Assembly (NCBI RefSeq): GCF_025567365.1
Contig: NZ_JAOQJG010000002.1
Span: forward strand, 186,001-250,000
DNA: 64,000 bases
From: Anaerostipes amylophilus
GTDB taxonomy: Bacteria > Bacillota > Clostridia > Lachnospirales > Lachnospiraceae
Direction: 5' to 3'
Shown: positions 24,750-32,856 of the stretch, in pieces
How positions within the stretch are numbered: position 1 is the stretch's first letter
How the letters are laid out: each line of letters begins with the position of its first letter
Notes under the pieces: generated by a model
What the model saw: the letters and a program-made list of their open reading frames with translations, nothing else
Told to the model about the DNA's origin: nothing
Database searches by the model: none
Translations under genes and position numbers: made by a program

Positions 24750-25751
24750 ATGGGAATGACAACATTATGCTATATAGAAAAAGATAACAAATATCTGATG
24801 CTGCATCGCATCAAGAAAGAACATGATATCAATAAAGATAAATGGATCGGAGTCGGTGGTCATTTTGAACATGGAGAAAGCCCGGAAGACTGCATGTTTC
24901 GTGAAGTTATGGAGGAAACAGGACTAACCCCATTGTCATATAGATTTTGTGGGATCGTCACATTTTTGTCCGATATGGGAACTGAAAAAGAAGCATGGGA
25001 ATATATGTGTTTATACCATATCGAAGAATTCAAAGGCGAGATCAAAGAATGTGATGAAGGAGTACTAGAATGGGTAGACAAAGAAAAAATATTAGACCTT
25101 GATCTGTGGGAAGGTGACAGGTTATTTCTACGTTATATGCAGGAAAGAAGGCCATTTTTTTCGTTAAAATTGGTATATGAAGAAGGAAATTTAACAGCAG
25201 CTGTACTCGATGGAAAACCTTTAGAATTCTTCGACATTCTAGATGAAAAAGGAAACAAAACAGGCAGGATCAAAGAACGATCCTTAGTCCATGAAGATGG
25301 AGACATACATGGAACCGTTCATATCTGGATCAGAAGAAAAACAGAAAAAGGGTATGACCTGTTACTCCAAAAACGAAGCAAACAAAAAGACTCCTTCCCA
25401 GGCTGCTACGACATCTCATCCGCAGGTCATATCAGCGCAGGCGATGAACCATTAGAAACCGCATTAAGAGAACTAGAAGAAGAACTAGGGATCAAAGCAG
25501 AACCAGAACAACTTAAAAAAGTATGTATGCATGAAGGAAGCATGAATGGAAACTTCTATGGAAGAGAATTTAAGAATCATGAGATCAGCACGGTTTATAT
25601 GTATGAAGAAACAGTGGATATTACAAAACTTAAACTACAGAAAGAAGAAGTCGAAGAGGTTATGTGGATGGATCAAGAAGAACTGATTCAGAAAGTGAGA
25701 GATGGTGGGATTCCAAATTGTATATACTTGGATGAAGTAGAGAAAATTTAA
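24750..25751 (+). CDS. Fused double Nudix hydrolase
   Basis: Two Nudix domains in one 333-aa chain. ATG 24750 follows AAAGGAGG; the longer frame from 24711 includes that site and is rejected. The N-terminal domain resembles MutT/8-oxo-dGTP diphosphatase, with box GGHFEHGESPEDCMFREVMEETG. The C-terminal domain, starting about residue 160, resembles YfcD/IPP-isomerase-like Nudix proteins, with SAGHISAGDEPLETALREL and EEELG. Both boxes keep the catalytic glutamates. A short linker (SLKLVYEEGNLTAAVLDGKPLE) joins them. It probably cleans up damaged nucleotides; the second activity is open. Confidence 0.9.
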   Translation: MGMTTLCYIEKDNKYLMLHRIKKEHDINKDKWIGVGGHFEHGESPEDCMFREVMEETGLTPLSYRFCGIVTFLSDMGTEKEAWEYMCLYHIEEFKGEIKECDEGVLEWVDKEKILDLDLWEGDRLFLRYMQERRPFFSLKLVYEEGNLTAAVLDGKPLEFFDILDEKGNKTGRIKERSLVHEDGDIHGTVHIWIRRKTEKGYDLLLQKRSKQKDSFPGCYDISSAGHISAGDEPLETALRELEEELGIKAEPEQLKKVCMHEGSMNGNFYGREFKNHEISTVYMYEETVDITKLKLQKEEVEEVMWMDQEELIQKVRDGGIPNCIYLDEVEKI

Positions 25752-25775
25752 TTTGTATGAGTTGAAGGTCATTGA

Positions 25776-26010
25776 GTATTTAGAGAAAAAATGAAAGATA
25801 GCATGTGAGCAACACGAATTCCATTGACGGAGTTTTGACAGAACGCTTATCCGCTGGATCTCCTGCAATAACTCGCGTTCAAAGGTACTGAAAACAGTAG
25901 TCTTTGACGCTCAAACAATTGCCCGATCCAGCTGCGATTCCGTCAAAACTCCTATGGAATTCGATCGTTGCTCACATGCTATCTTTCATTTTTTCTCTAA
26001 ATACCTGAAG
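25776..26010 (-). repeat. Long inverted-repeat structured element, copy B
   Basis: Arms from 25776 and 26004 pair perfectly over 37 bp (to GAGCAAC/GTTGCTC). They then continue with two small internal loops through GAATTCCAT and GTCAAAACTCC. Read on the minus strand the core has TTTTGACGG-AATCGC / GCGTTCTGTCAAAA with one bulged T, then a CTGGATC/GATCCAG helix, ATTGTTTGAGCGT, a 20-bp class hairpin (GCGTCAAAG / CTTTGAACGC) and GAGTTAT. The same layout as A and C with different bases in the helices. Its minus-strand left edge is CTTCAGGT. Confidence 0.82.
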
Positions 26011-26150
26011 ACTTTCAATCATAAAAATAAGAAAATTCAAGCTGATGGATGTATGTAAAACGTTATCAGTTTCCAATTTGTGTAGTAGCAGACAGATACT
26101 ATTATCGCCAATACAGTAAAACATACACACTGTGTAGTGGTTTGAATAGA
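26011..26150. other. Spacer between elements B and C
   Basis: 140 AT-rich bases with no ORF, RNA or repeat that I recognise. The two flanking elements point away from or towards each other (B minus, C plus). Confidence 0.4.
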
Positions 26151-26420
26151 CTTCAGGTGTATGTGACAGAAATAAAAGAAACACAAATATTTAAAAGAAT
26201 CAAGGTGGCAAACATGAGCACTTTTTGAGTGCGTTTTTTACAAATTCGCAGTGCCTGTGGTTGGATGTCTGACCGTCGCTGCGGGCATTTTGGCTCGCAG
26301 CGAGGGAGTTTCCAAAGGAACAGGCACGGATCAGCGATCTGTAAAAAACGCTCTCAACAATGCGGAGTTGCCACCTTGATTCTTTTAAATATTTGTGTTT
26401 CTTTTATTTCTGTCACATAC
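26151..26420 (+). repeat. Long inverted-repeat structured element, copy C
   Basis: Arms 26159-26211 and 26368-26420 are a perfect 53-bp inverted repeat, homologous to the arms of copy A but differing at about a dozen positions, each matched in the partner arm. The core holds ACAAATTCGC / GCGATCTGT with the bulged T, an 8-bp helix GTGCCTGT/ACAGGCAC, GATGTCTGACCGT, and a 9-bp hairpin GCTGCGGGC-ATTTTG-GCTCGCAGC. The left edge is CTTCAGGT (26151-26158) and the right flank ATGAGAG resembles that of copy A. Confidence 0.85.
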
Positions 26421-26541
26421 ATGAGAGACTACCTTCAAATCAGGATTGTATAAAAACGAATAATCTATAGAATTCTTACTAAATTATGCTATAATATACA
26501 AGATTAATCAAACAGTTTCAAAATGAAAGAGGAAGTATCAA

Positions 26542-27108
26542 ATGAAAAGGTTATTATTAGTTTTAATGTTGATTCTGGGAGCAGTAACGATCACAAGTCG
26601 TCCAGTACAGACTTATGCATATACAGAAGAGCAAAAACAACAGGCGAAATCATGGCTTTCTGCACATGGTTATCCACCAACAAGGGCAGGAGCAGAGCAA
26701 GCTTATCAGGATTATATGGATGGAAAGATTGATGTGCCAGAGGCTGATGCATATCTTGGAAGAAATAAGCAGAAGAAAATAGAAGAAAAGAATAACAGCA
26801 CTTCAACTACGAATAAAACAAGTCAAAAGACAGGATCAGAAGATACAACAGATACTAAGAATACAGACACAAAGAATACAGATACAAAGAATACAGAATC
26901 ACAGACATCTGCTACAAGCGAAACAACAACGACTACTACAGAAAAAACAGTAACAACAGAAACGAAAGAACAGCAGAAACAAAAAGAAGAGAAAAAGAAA
27001 CAGGAGCAGAAAAAAGAAAAGAAGAAGCATATGACAGGAATTACAATTGCGATTGCGGCAGTTGCAGTTTTTGCGATTTTAGTATTGATCATGCGTAAGA
27101 AAATGTAA
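26542..27108 (+). CDS. Small secreted, membrane-anchored surface protein
   Basis: 188 aa. A signal peptide of about 27 residues ends at TYAY. A short folded module follows (EEQKQQAKSWLSAHGYPPTRAGAEQAYQDYMDGK). Then comes a disordered Thr/Ser/Lys linker with three TDTKN repeats (15-bp DNA repeats near 26840-26890), a charged KEEKKKQEQKKEKKK stretch and a C-terminal membrane helix with a basic tail. No LPxTG is seen, so the helix itself is the anchor. The fold of the N-terminal module is unknown. AGAGGAAG precedes the ATG and TATAAT sits at 26490. Confidence 0.8.
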   Translation: MKRLLLVLMLILGAVTITSRPVQTYAYTEEQKQQAKSWLSAHGYPPTRAGAEQAYQDYMDGKIDVPEADAYLGRNKQKKIEEKNNSTSTTNKTSQKTGSEDTTDTKNTDTKNTDTKNTESQTSATSETTTTTTEKTVTTETKEQQKQKEEKKKQEQKKEKKKHMTGITIAIAAVAVFAILVLIMRKKM

Positions 27109-27115
27109 AAATGAC

Positions 27116-27144
27116 TTGACACAAAAGTTAGTTAGTGCTATTTT
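27116..27144 (+). promoter_or_regulatory. Promoter of the riboflavin operon
   Basis: TTGACA (27116-27121) and TATTTT (27139-27144) with 17 bases between. It overlaps the end of the surface-protein gene and places the RNA start just before the riboswitch. Confidence 0.6.
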
Positions 27145-27160
27145 ATAAATAAATTAAATA

Positions 27161-27275
27161 ATATCTTCAGGGCAGGGTGCAATTCCCTACCGGCGGTTAC
27201 AGCCCGCGAGCTTTTGATAAGCATGACTTGGTGAGATTCCAAGGCCGACAGTACAGTCTGGATGGAAGAAGATTT
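27161..27275 (+). promoter_or_regulatory. FMN riboswitch (RFN element)
   Basis: Binds FMN and shuts off the rib operon. The conserved landmarks are all present in order: CAGGGCAGGGTGCAATTCC, CTACCGGCGGT, AGCCCGCGAGC, GGTGAGATTCC, GGCCGACAGT and AGTCTGGATGGAAGAAGAT. It is followed by a terminator hairpin, so control is likely by transcription attenuation. Confidence 0.97.
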
Positions 27276-27297
27276 AAGAAGTGATATTGATCATCAT

Positions 27298-27330
27298 GTC
27301 CTGGGATTTTTATAATTCCAGGATTTTTTA
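27298..27330 (+). terminator. Riboswitch-controlled terminator
   Basis: CCTGGGAT and ATTCCAGG pair, with one G-T, followed by a run of T's. It sits 25 bases after the FMN riboswitch and is the expected expression platform. Confidence 0.75.
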
Positions 27331-27355
27331 TTTCAAAAAGAAATATCAAGATATC

Positions 27356-27405
27356 AAAAAGGAGTTCCTGAAGAATTAGAACAAAGATCAGGAACTCCTT
27401 TTTAT
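27356..27405 (+). terminator. Second strong hairpin in the rib leader
   Basis: AAAAGGAGTTCCTGA and TCAGGAACTCCTTTTT form a 14-bp stem with a 16-base loop and a T tract. It lies between the riboswitch terminator and ribD, so the operon has two terminator-like hairpins in tandem. Confidence 0.75.
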
Positions 27406-27478
27406 ATTTCCGATTTCAATACCAATCAAAATCCAACCTCCCAAAATCAAAGAACCTGAAGGGAAGGGAGAAAAATAT

Positions 27479-28579
27479 TTGAAAGAAGAATATATGCGGC
27501 GTGCGATCGAACTTGCCAAGAAAGGCTGTGGATATACCAATCCAAATCCTTTAGTCGGAGCAGTGATCGTAAAAGATCAAAGGGTTATTGGGGAAGGATA
27601 TCATGAGAAGATCGGCGGATTACATGCAGAGCGAAATGCCTTAAAAAACTGCATAGAAGATCCTGAGGGAGCTGAGATTTATGTAACATTGGAGCCATGC
27701 TGCCATTATGGAAAAACACCACCATGTACGGAAGCGTTGATCGAAGCAGGGATCAAGAAAGTATATGTCGGGAATTTAGATCCCAATCCGAAAGTGGCAG
27801 GGGGCGGGATCAAAATCCTGAATGATCATGGAATAGAAACTGAGACAGGAATTCTTGAAGAAGAGTGCAGACAGTTAAACGATATATTTTTTCATTATAT
27901 TCAGAATGATATTCCATATACAGCACTAAAATACGCAATGACATTGGATGGAAAGATTGCAACGGCAACTGGTGAATCCAAGTGGATCACAGGAGAAGAA
28001 GCCAGAAGACATGTACATACATTACGACATCAGTATGCAGCGATCATGGCAGGGATCGGTACGGTTTTAGCAGATGATCCGATGTTAAATGCACGAATCG
28101 AACATGGGAATGATCCAATTCGTGTGATATGTGATTCAAACTTAAGGATTTCGGAAGGATCAAATATCGTAAAAACAGCCAGAGAAATTCCAACGATCAT
28201 CGCTACCATAAGTAAGGATCAAGAAAAAATAGCAAAATTAGAACAAAAAGGATGCAAGATCTTAAAAACGTCAGAGCAAGATGGAAAGGTCAATGTCAAA
28301 GAAGTTTTAAAACAGTTAAGAAATATGGAAATTGACAGTGTTTTAGTTGAGGGTGGTGGAATCTTGAATGAATCCTTGATCAAAAACGACTGTGTTCACA
28401 AAGTTTACGCCTATATTGCTCCCAAATTATTTGGAGGAGAAAAGGCCAAAACACCTGTAGAAGGCAAAGGGATCGAAAGGATCCAAGAAGCTTTGGTATT
28501 TGATGAATTAAAGGCAACACCACTTGGAAATGACATATTACTGGAAGGAAAGGTGAGATCATGTTTACTGGAATCGTAG
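27479..28579 (+). CDS. ribD: Bifunctional riboflavin deaminase/reductase RibD
   Basis: Second and third steps from GTP to riboflavin: deamination then side-chain reduction of the pyrimidine. The start is a TTG at 27479 after GGGAAGGGAG; ATG 27494 is an alternative. The deaminase domain (1-145) carries the zinc site HAERNAL and TLEPCCHYGKTPPCT. The reductase domain (about 145-360) has KYAMTLDGKIAT and SVLVEGGGILNESLI. 366 aa, full length. It overlaps ribE by 19 bases and is under FMN riboswitch control. Confidence 0.96.
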   Translation: MKEEYMRRAIELAKKGCGYTNPNPLVGAVIVKDQRVIGEGYHEKIGGLHAERNALKNCIEDPEGAEIYVTLEPCCHYGKTPPCTEALIEAGIKKVYVGNLDPNPKVAGGGIKILNDHGIETETGILEEECRQLNDIFFHYIQNDIPYTALKYAMTLDGKIATATGESKWITGEEARRHVHTLRHQYAAIMAGIGTVLADDPMLNARIEHGNDPIRVICDSNLRISEGSNIVKTAREIPTIIATISKDQEKIAKLEQKGCKILKTSEQDGKVNVKEVLKQLRNMEIDSVLVEGGGILNESLIKNDCVHKVYAYIAPKLFGGEKAKTPVEGKGIERIQEALVFDELKATPLGNDILLEGKVRSCLLES

Positions 28580-29220
28580 AAGAATTAGGAACAGTCATAT
28601 CCCTGAAGAGAGGAAGCAAAGCAGCAGTCCTTACGATCAAAGCAAATGTTATTTTTGAAGATCTTAAATTGGGAGACAGTGTAGCAGTTAATGGGGTCTG
28701 CCTGACAGCGACTCACATTAGCGGCAATACATTTCAGGCAGACGTGATGAATGAGACATTCAACCGAAGCAGTCTTGGAAGTTTAAAAAAGGGATCTGTC
28801 GTCAACTTAGAGCGAGCGATGGCAGCCAATGGAAGGTTCGGAGGTCATATGGTAGCAGGCCATGTGGACGATACAGGGGAACTTGTTAGTGTAAAACAAG
28901 ATGATAATGCTGTATGGTTTACGATCAAAGCCCCAGAAAATATCATGAAATACTGTATTGAAAAAGGATCGATCGCACTCGATGGAATCAGCCTGACGAT
29001 CGCTAAGTTAAGCGATGATACCATTTCCGTATCCATGATCCCACATACCATAAAAAATACCAATTTTGGATATAAAAAACCAGGAGATAAGATCAATCTG
29101 GAGAATGACATGGTTGGGAAATATATAGATAAACTGCTGCATTTTGATCAGCAGGAAACAAACGACAAACATACAAACAGCACCTTAACAATGGAAATGT
29201 TAAGAACTGCTGGATTTTAA
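28561..29220 (+). CDS. ribE: Riboflavin synthase, alpha chain
   Basis: Dismutates two 6,7-dimethyl-8-ribityllumazine molecules to riboflavin. The 219-aa chain has two similar beta-barrel halves. The first starts MFTGIVEELGTV and contains GDSVAVNGVCLTA. The second carries GHMVAGHVDDTGEL and GSIALDGISLTIAKL. The C-terminal helix is the trimerisation part. The start lies inside the end of ribD, with AAGGTGAG upstream. This is the classical RibC/RibE type. Confidence 0.96.
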   Translation: MFTGIVEELGTVISLKRGSKAAVLTIKANVIFEDLKLGDSVAVNGVCLTATHISGNTFQADVMNETFNRSSLGSLKKGSVVNLERAMAANGRFGGHMVAGHVDDTGELVSVKQDDNAVWFTIKAPENIMKYCIEKGSIALDGISLTIAKLSDDTISVSMIPHTIKNTNFGYKKPGDKINLENDMVGKYIDKLLHFDQQETNDKHTNSTLTMEMLRTAGF

Positions 29221-29246
29221 TAAAAAACGAGGAGGGAAAAGACAAG

Positions 29247-29846
29247 ATGAGTGATGTAGTATGCGAAGTAATCGCACAGCTTCCAACAAAATACGGAACA
29301 TTTGAGGCACATGGGTATGTAGACCAGAGAAGTGGGGAACATCATGTAGCACTGGTCAAAGGAGATATCGCAGACGGAGAACCAGTTTTATGTCGTGTGC
29401 ATTCTGAGTGTCTGACCGGGGATACTTTTGGATCTTTACGCTGTGATTGTGGAGAACAGCGAAGTCGTGCAATGCGTCAGATCGAGAAAGAAGGACGAGG
29501 GGTTTTCTTATATATGCGTCAAGAAGGACGAGGAATCGGATTGATCAATAAACTGAAAGCTTATGTATTACAGGAACAGGGAATGGATACAGTCGAGGCC
29601 AACTTAGCTCTTGGATTTAAAGATGATGAACGAGATTACAGTGCAGGAGCCATGATCTTACAGGATTTAGGAATCAAAAAACTACGACTGATGACAAACA
29701 ATCCAACCAAAATTGACGGATTAAATGAATATGGACTCGAGATCGTAGAACGAGTACCGATCCAGATGCCAATCAATCCATTTGATAAATATTATATGCA
29801 GACAAAGCAAAAGAAAATGGGACACATGACAACATACGAAGTTTAA
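29247..29846 (+). CDS. ribA: GTP cyclohydrolase II (stand-alone)
   Basis: Opens GTP to the pyrimidine precursor of riboflavin. The 199-aa protein carries the zinc site SECLTGDTFGSLRCDCGEQ, RQEGRGIGL, and the ending NNPTKIDGLNEYGLEIVERVPI. All catalytic residues are in place. In most Firmicutes this domain is fused behind DHBP synthase as RibBA. Here only the RibA half is present, behind its own GGAGGG site, with just 26 bases to ribE. No ribB is seen in the operon. Confidence 0.95.
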   Translation: MSDVVCEVIAQLPTKYGTFEAHGYVDQRSGEHHVALVKGDIADGEPVLCRVHSECLTGDTFGSLRCDCGEQRSRAMRQIEKEGRGVFLYMRQEGRGIGLINKLKAYVLQEQGMDTVEANLALGFKDDERDYSAGAMILQDLGIKKLRLMTNNPTKIDGLNEYGLEIVERVPIQMPINPFDKYYMQTKQKKMGHMTTYEV

Positions 29847-29868
29847 ATTAACAGAAAAATTAAAAAAA

Positions 29869-29889
29869 TTAAGGTCCCAGGGACCTTAA
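29869..29889. repeat. CTTAAG/GGTCCC palindrome, copy 1
   Basis: TTAAGGTCCC-A-GGGACCTTAA is a perfect 10-bp palindrome between ribA and ribH. The same motif recurs at 34651, 40096, 55897 and 57017, so it is a dispersed repeat rather than a rib-specific signal. Confidence 0.8.
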
Positions 29890-29927
29890 GATTAACGAAA
29901 TTAATGAAGAAAAAAGGAGTAATTAAA

Positions 29928-30395
29928 ATGAGAGTATTAGAAGGTAAATTAGTAGCAAGCGGATTAAAAGTAGGAATCGTAGCAGCCAGATTTAATGAAT
30001 TTATCGTATCCAAATTAGTATCCGGAGCTTTAGACGGATTGAAAAGACATGATGTGAAAGATGAAGATATCGATATCGCATGGGTACCAGGAGCTTTTGA
30101 GATTCCACTGATCGCAGACAAGATGGCAAAAAGCAAAAAATACGATGCAGTGATCTGTCTTGGAACAGTGATCCGTGGAGCAACAAGCCATTATGATTAT
30201 GTATGTAACGAAGTATCCAAAGGAATCGCACAGGTATCATTAAATACAGGAATTCCAGTTTTATTCGGAGTTGTTACAACAGAAAATATCGAGCAGGCGA
30301 TTGAACGTGCTGGAACAAAAGCAGGAAACAAAGGATATGACTGTGCATTATCTGCAATCGAAATGGTACAGCTGATCAAAGAAGTAGAAGCATAA
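29928..30395 (+). CDS. ribH: 6,7-dimethyl-8-ribityllumazine synthase
   Basis: Joins the pyrimidine and dihydroxybutanone phosphate to give lumazine, the step before riboflavin synthase. ATG 29928 follows AAAAGGAG; the ATG at 29904 precedes that site and is rejected. The 155-aa length is normal for the icosahedral enzyme. Motifs: ARFNEFIVSKLVSGAL, WVPGAFEIPL, CLGTVIRGATSHYDYVCNEV with the catalytic His, and PVLFGVVTTEN. It is the last gene of the rib operon. It depends on DHBP, whose synthase gene is not in this window. Confidence 0.96.
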   Translation: MRVLEGKLVASGLKVGIVAARFNEFIVSKLVSGALDGLKRHDVKDEDIDIAWVPGAFEIPLIADKMAKSKKYDAVICLGTVIRGATSHYDYVCNEVSKGIAQVSLNTGIPVLFGVVTTENIEQAIERAGTKAGNKGYDCALSAIEMVQLIKEVEA

Positions 30396-30426
30396 AAAGA
30401 ATCAGAAATTAAAGCAGGAAGTTAGT

Positions 30427-31992
30427 ATGGAACAATATTATTTAGGATTTGACGCGGGAACACAAAGTGTAAAAACAGCAGTTTATGATATTGATATGAA
30501 CCTGATCGTGCAGGATACCAATGCAACAATCTTAAATTATCCACATCCGGGATGGGTGGAAATGGACGCAGACCAGTATCTTCATGCAACGGTTACAGGG
30601 ATCAGAAACTGCGTTACAAAGATGAAAGAAAAGAATCTGGATCCAGACAACATCCGCTCTATTTTTGGAGATGGGATCATCTGCGGGATTGTCGGTGTTG
30701 ATAAGGATTGCCATGCAATCACACCTTACATCAATTATCTGGATTCCAGAACAAAAGAAGATGTTGAGGAACTAGCATCCCATCATTATGAGATCTGGGC
30801 AAAAGAGACTGGAAATCCTCAGCCAAACTGTATGTTTCCAGCGATGTTTGCACGTTGGATGATGAACAATTGTGAGGGCTTTAAAGAAAAAGGCAGAAAA
30901 TTCATGCACAATGCCCCATATATCCTGGCTAATCTTGCAGGACTGTCTGCAGAAGATGCATTTATCGACTGGGGAACAATGTCTGGATGGGGACTAGGAT
31001 ACCGTGTAACAGAGAAAAAATGGTCCAAGGAACAATTAGAGATCCTTGGAATTCCAATGGAAATGATGCCAAAGATTCAAAAACCATGGGATATCATTGG
31101 AACATTATCAGAGACATTTGCAAAAGAAACCGGATTGAAACCAGGAATCCCAATCTGTGCGGGAGCCGGAGATACGATGCAGTCTATGATCGGATGCGGA
31201 GTGATCAAACCAGATCAGGCAGCCGACGTAGCAGGAACATGTGCGATGTTTTGTATCGCAACCGATGGAATCAATGAAGAATTAAGCAAACCAGAAAATG
31301 AACTGATCTTTAACAGCGGAACTTTAGAAAATACATACTTTTATTGGGGATTCATAAGAACCGGTGGATTAGCACTTCGTTGGTATCGAGATAATGTATG
31401 CAACGAAGCAGGAAATGGAGCATATTTTGATGAATTAAATGAGAAAGCACAAAATGTGCCATGCGGATCCAAAGGAGTCTTGTTCCTTCCATATTTAACA
31501 GGAGGATTTGGAGAAACATCCAATGCAAGTGCCTGTTTCCTGAATATGACGATGGACACAGATCAGGGAGTACAGTGGCGTGCAGTTTTAGAAGCGATCG
31601 GTTACGATTATATGAGTGTGACAGATATTTATAAAAAAGCAGGCGTGCCACTCGAATTTATGACGATCACAGAAGGTGGAAGCAATTCAGAAGTCTGGAA
31701 TCAGATCAAAGCAGACATGTTAGGATGTAAGAGTGCCACATTAGAAAATGCACAAGGAGCAGTTCTTACAGATGCAGTGATCGCAGCATATGCGGTAGGA
31801 GATCTGGAAGATCCAAGTCAGGTATTTGAAAAAACAAGAAAGATCAAGAAAATTTATGAACCTGATCCAATAAGAACAAAATACTATCGCAGTATTTATG
31901 AACAACAAAGAAAACTGATCAAAGACGATATGGCAGCAGTTTTTGAGACTTTACACCAGATCAGTAAGATTCAAGAACAAAGCAATGATTAA
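30427..31992 (+). CDS. FGGY-family carbohydrate kinase (xylulokinase-like)
   Basis: ATP-dependent sugar kinase, 521 aa. The N-terminal domain begins with the phosphate loop YLGFDAGTQSVKTAVYD. The central GAGDTMQSMIGCGV, and later TEGGSNSEVWNQIKADMLG, form the FGGY signature region, with AQGAVLTDAVIAAYAVG near the end. It lies 31 bases after ribH with only a weak GGAAG site and may be transcribed from the rib operon or separately. A pentulose or polyol is the likely substrate but cannot be specified; no isomerase or transporter is adjacent. Confidence 0.88.
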   Translation: MEQYYLGFDAGTQSVKTAVYDIDMNLIVQDTNATILNYPHPGWVEMDADQYLHATVTGIRNCVTKMKEKNLDPDNIRSIFGDGIICGIVGVDKDCHAITPYINYLDSRTKEDVEELASHHYEIWAKETGNPQPNCMFPAMFARWMMNNCEGFKEKGRKFMHNAPYILANLAGLSAEDAFIDWGTMSGWGLGYRVTEKKWSKEQLEILGIPMEMMPKIQKPWDIIGTLSETFAKETGLKPGIPICAGAGDTMQSMIGCGVIKPDQAADVAGTCAMFCIATDGINEELSKPENELIFNSGTLENTYFYWGFIRTGGLALRWYRDNVCNEAGNGAYFDELNEKAQNVPCGSKGVLFLPYLTGGFGETSNASACFLNMTMDTDQGVQWRAVLEAIGYDYMSVTDIYKKAGVPLEFMTITEGGSNSEVWNQIKADMLGCKSATLENAQGAVLTDAVIAAYAVGDLEDPSQVFEKTRKIKKIYEPDPIRTKYYRSIYEQQRKLIKDDMAAVFETLHQISKIQEQSND

Positions 31993-31999
31993 AAAAATG

Positions 32000-32030
32000 A
32001 AAAGGCTTCTTTACAAGAGGCCTTTTTTTC
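32000..32030 (+). terminator. Terminator after the FGGY kinase
   Basis: AAAAGGCTTCTT and AAGAGGCCTTTT pair (one G-T) around TTAC and are followed by T's. Confidence 0.85.
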
Positions 32031-32125
32031 TTGTACAATAAAGGATAAAGTATATAAAAATAAGTTATAAGCAACTAACTTTGTAGATGATTTTTGATCA
32101 ATTAGATTTCAAGGAGGAAAAAGTC

Positions 32126-32854
32126 ATGGATAACGAAAAGATTGAAAAATTACAACAGATGATCGATGAAAGTGATCATATCGTATTCTTTGGTGGCGCA
32201 GGTGTTTCAACAGAGAGTCATATTCCAGACTTTCGAAGCACGGATGGTTTGTATCACCAGACTTATAAATATCCACCCGAGGTTATGGTAAGTCATACAT
32301 TTTATACACAGCATACGGAAGAATTTTATGATTTTTATAAGAATAAGATGATCTTCTTGGATGCAAAACCGAATAAGGCACATTTAAAACTTGCAGAGAT
32401 GGAACGGGCGGGAAAACTGTCTGCGATCGTTACGCAAAATATCGACGGGCTTCATCAGGCAGCAGGAAGTAAAAATGTCTTTGAACTGCACGGCAGTGTT
32501 CACAGAAACTATTGCCAGAAATGCGGCAAGTTCTTCGATGTGAATTATGTCGTGAATGCCAAAGGAGTCCCATATTGTGATGAATGTGGGGGAATCATCA
32601 AACCAGATGTTGTATTATATGAAGAAGGTTTAGATTCTCAGACGATCAACGGAGCAGTCAGAGCCATTTCAAAGGCAGATATGCTGATCATTGGAGGAAC
32701 ATCACTGGTTGTCTATCCAGCCGCTGGAATGATCGATTATTTTAAAGGAAAATATCTTGCAGTACTGAATCGTGATGCGACAAGCAGAGATAAACAGGCA
32801 GATTTGTGCATTACAGACCCAATTGGAGAAGTACTGGGAAGAATCAGGGTATAA
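32126..32854 (+). CDS. NAD-dependent protein deacylase (Sir2 family)
   Basis: Removes acetyl or acyl groups from lysines using NAD. Start ATG 32126 follows AAGGAGG; the frame upstream to 32087 is not needed. The 242-aa sirtuin has GGAGVSTESHIPDFRS (NAD site), TQNIDGLH, the catalytic His in ELHGSVHRN, a Cys4 zinc site (YCQKCG and YCDECGG), and IGGTSLVVYPAA. It is complete. It stands just ahead of the NusG-II and Gx genes, with 2 bases between stop and next start, so they are co-transcribed. Confidence 0.95.
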   Translation: MDNEKIEKLQQMIDESDHIVFFGGAGVSTESHIPDFRSTDGLYHQTYKYPPEVMVSHTFYTQHTEEFYDFYKNKMIFLDAKPNKAHLKLAEMERAGKLSAIVTQNIDGLHQAAGSKNVFELHGSVHRNYCQKCGKFFDVNYVVNAKGVPYCDECGGIIKPDVVLYEEGLDSQTINGAVRAISKADMLIIGGTSLVVYPAAGMIDYFKGKYLAVLNRDATSRDKQADLCITDPIGEVLGRIRV

Positions 32855-32856
32855 AG

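Noticed and set aside
26523..26732. Second ORF overlapping the small surface protein
   Set aside because: The 26542 frame has the signal peptide and membrane anchor; the other is a shadow frame without features.
26823..27122. Val/Ser-rich minus-strand ORF
   Set aside because: It is the reverse of the Thr/Lys-rich linker of the surface protein, a low-complexity artefact.
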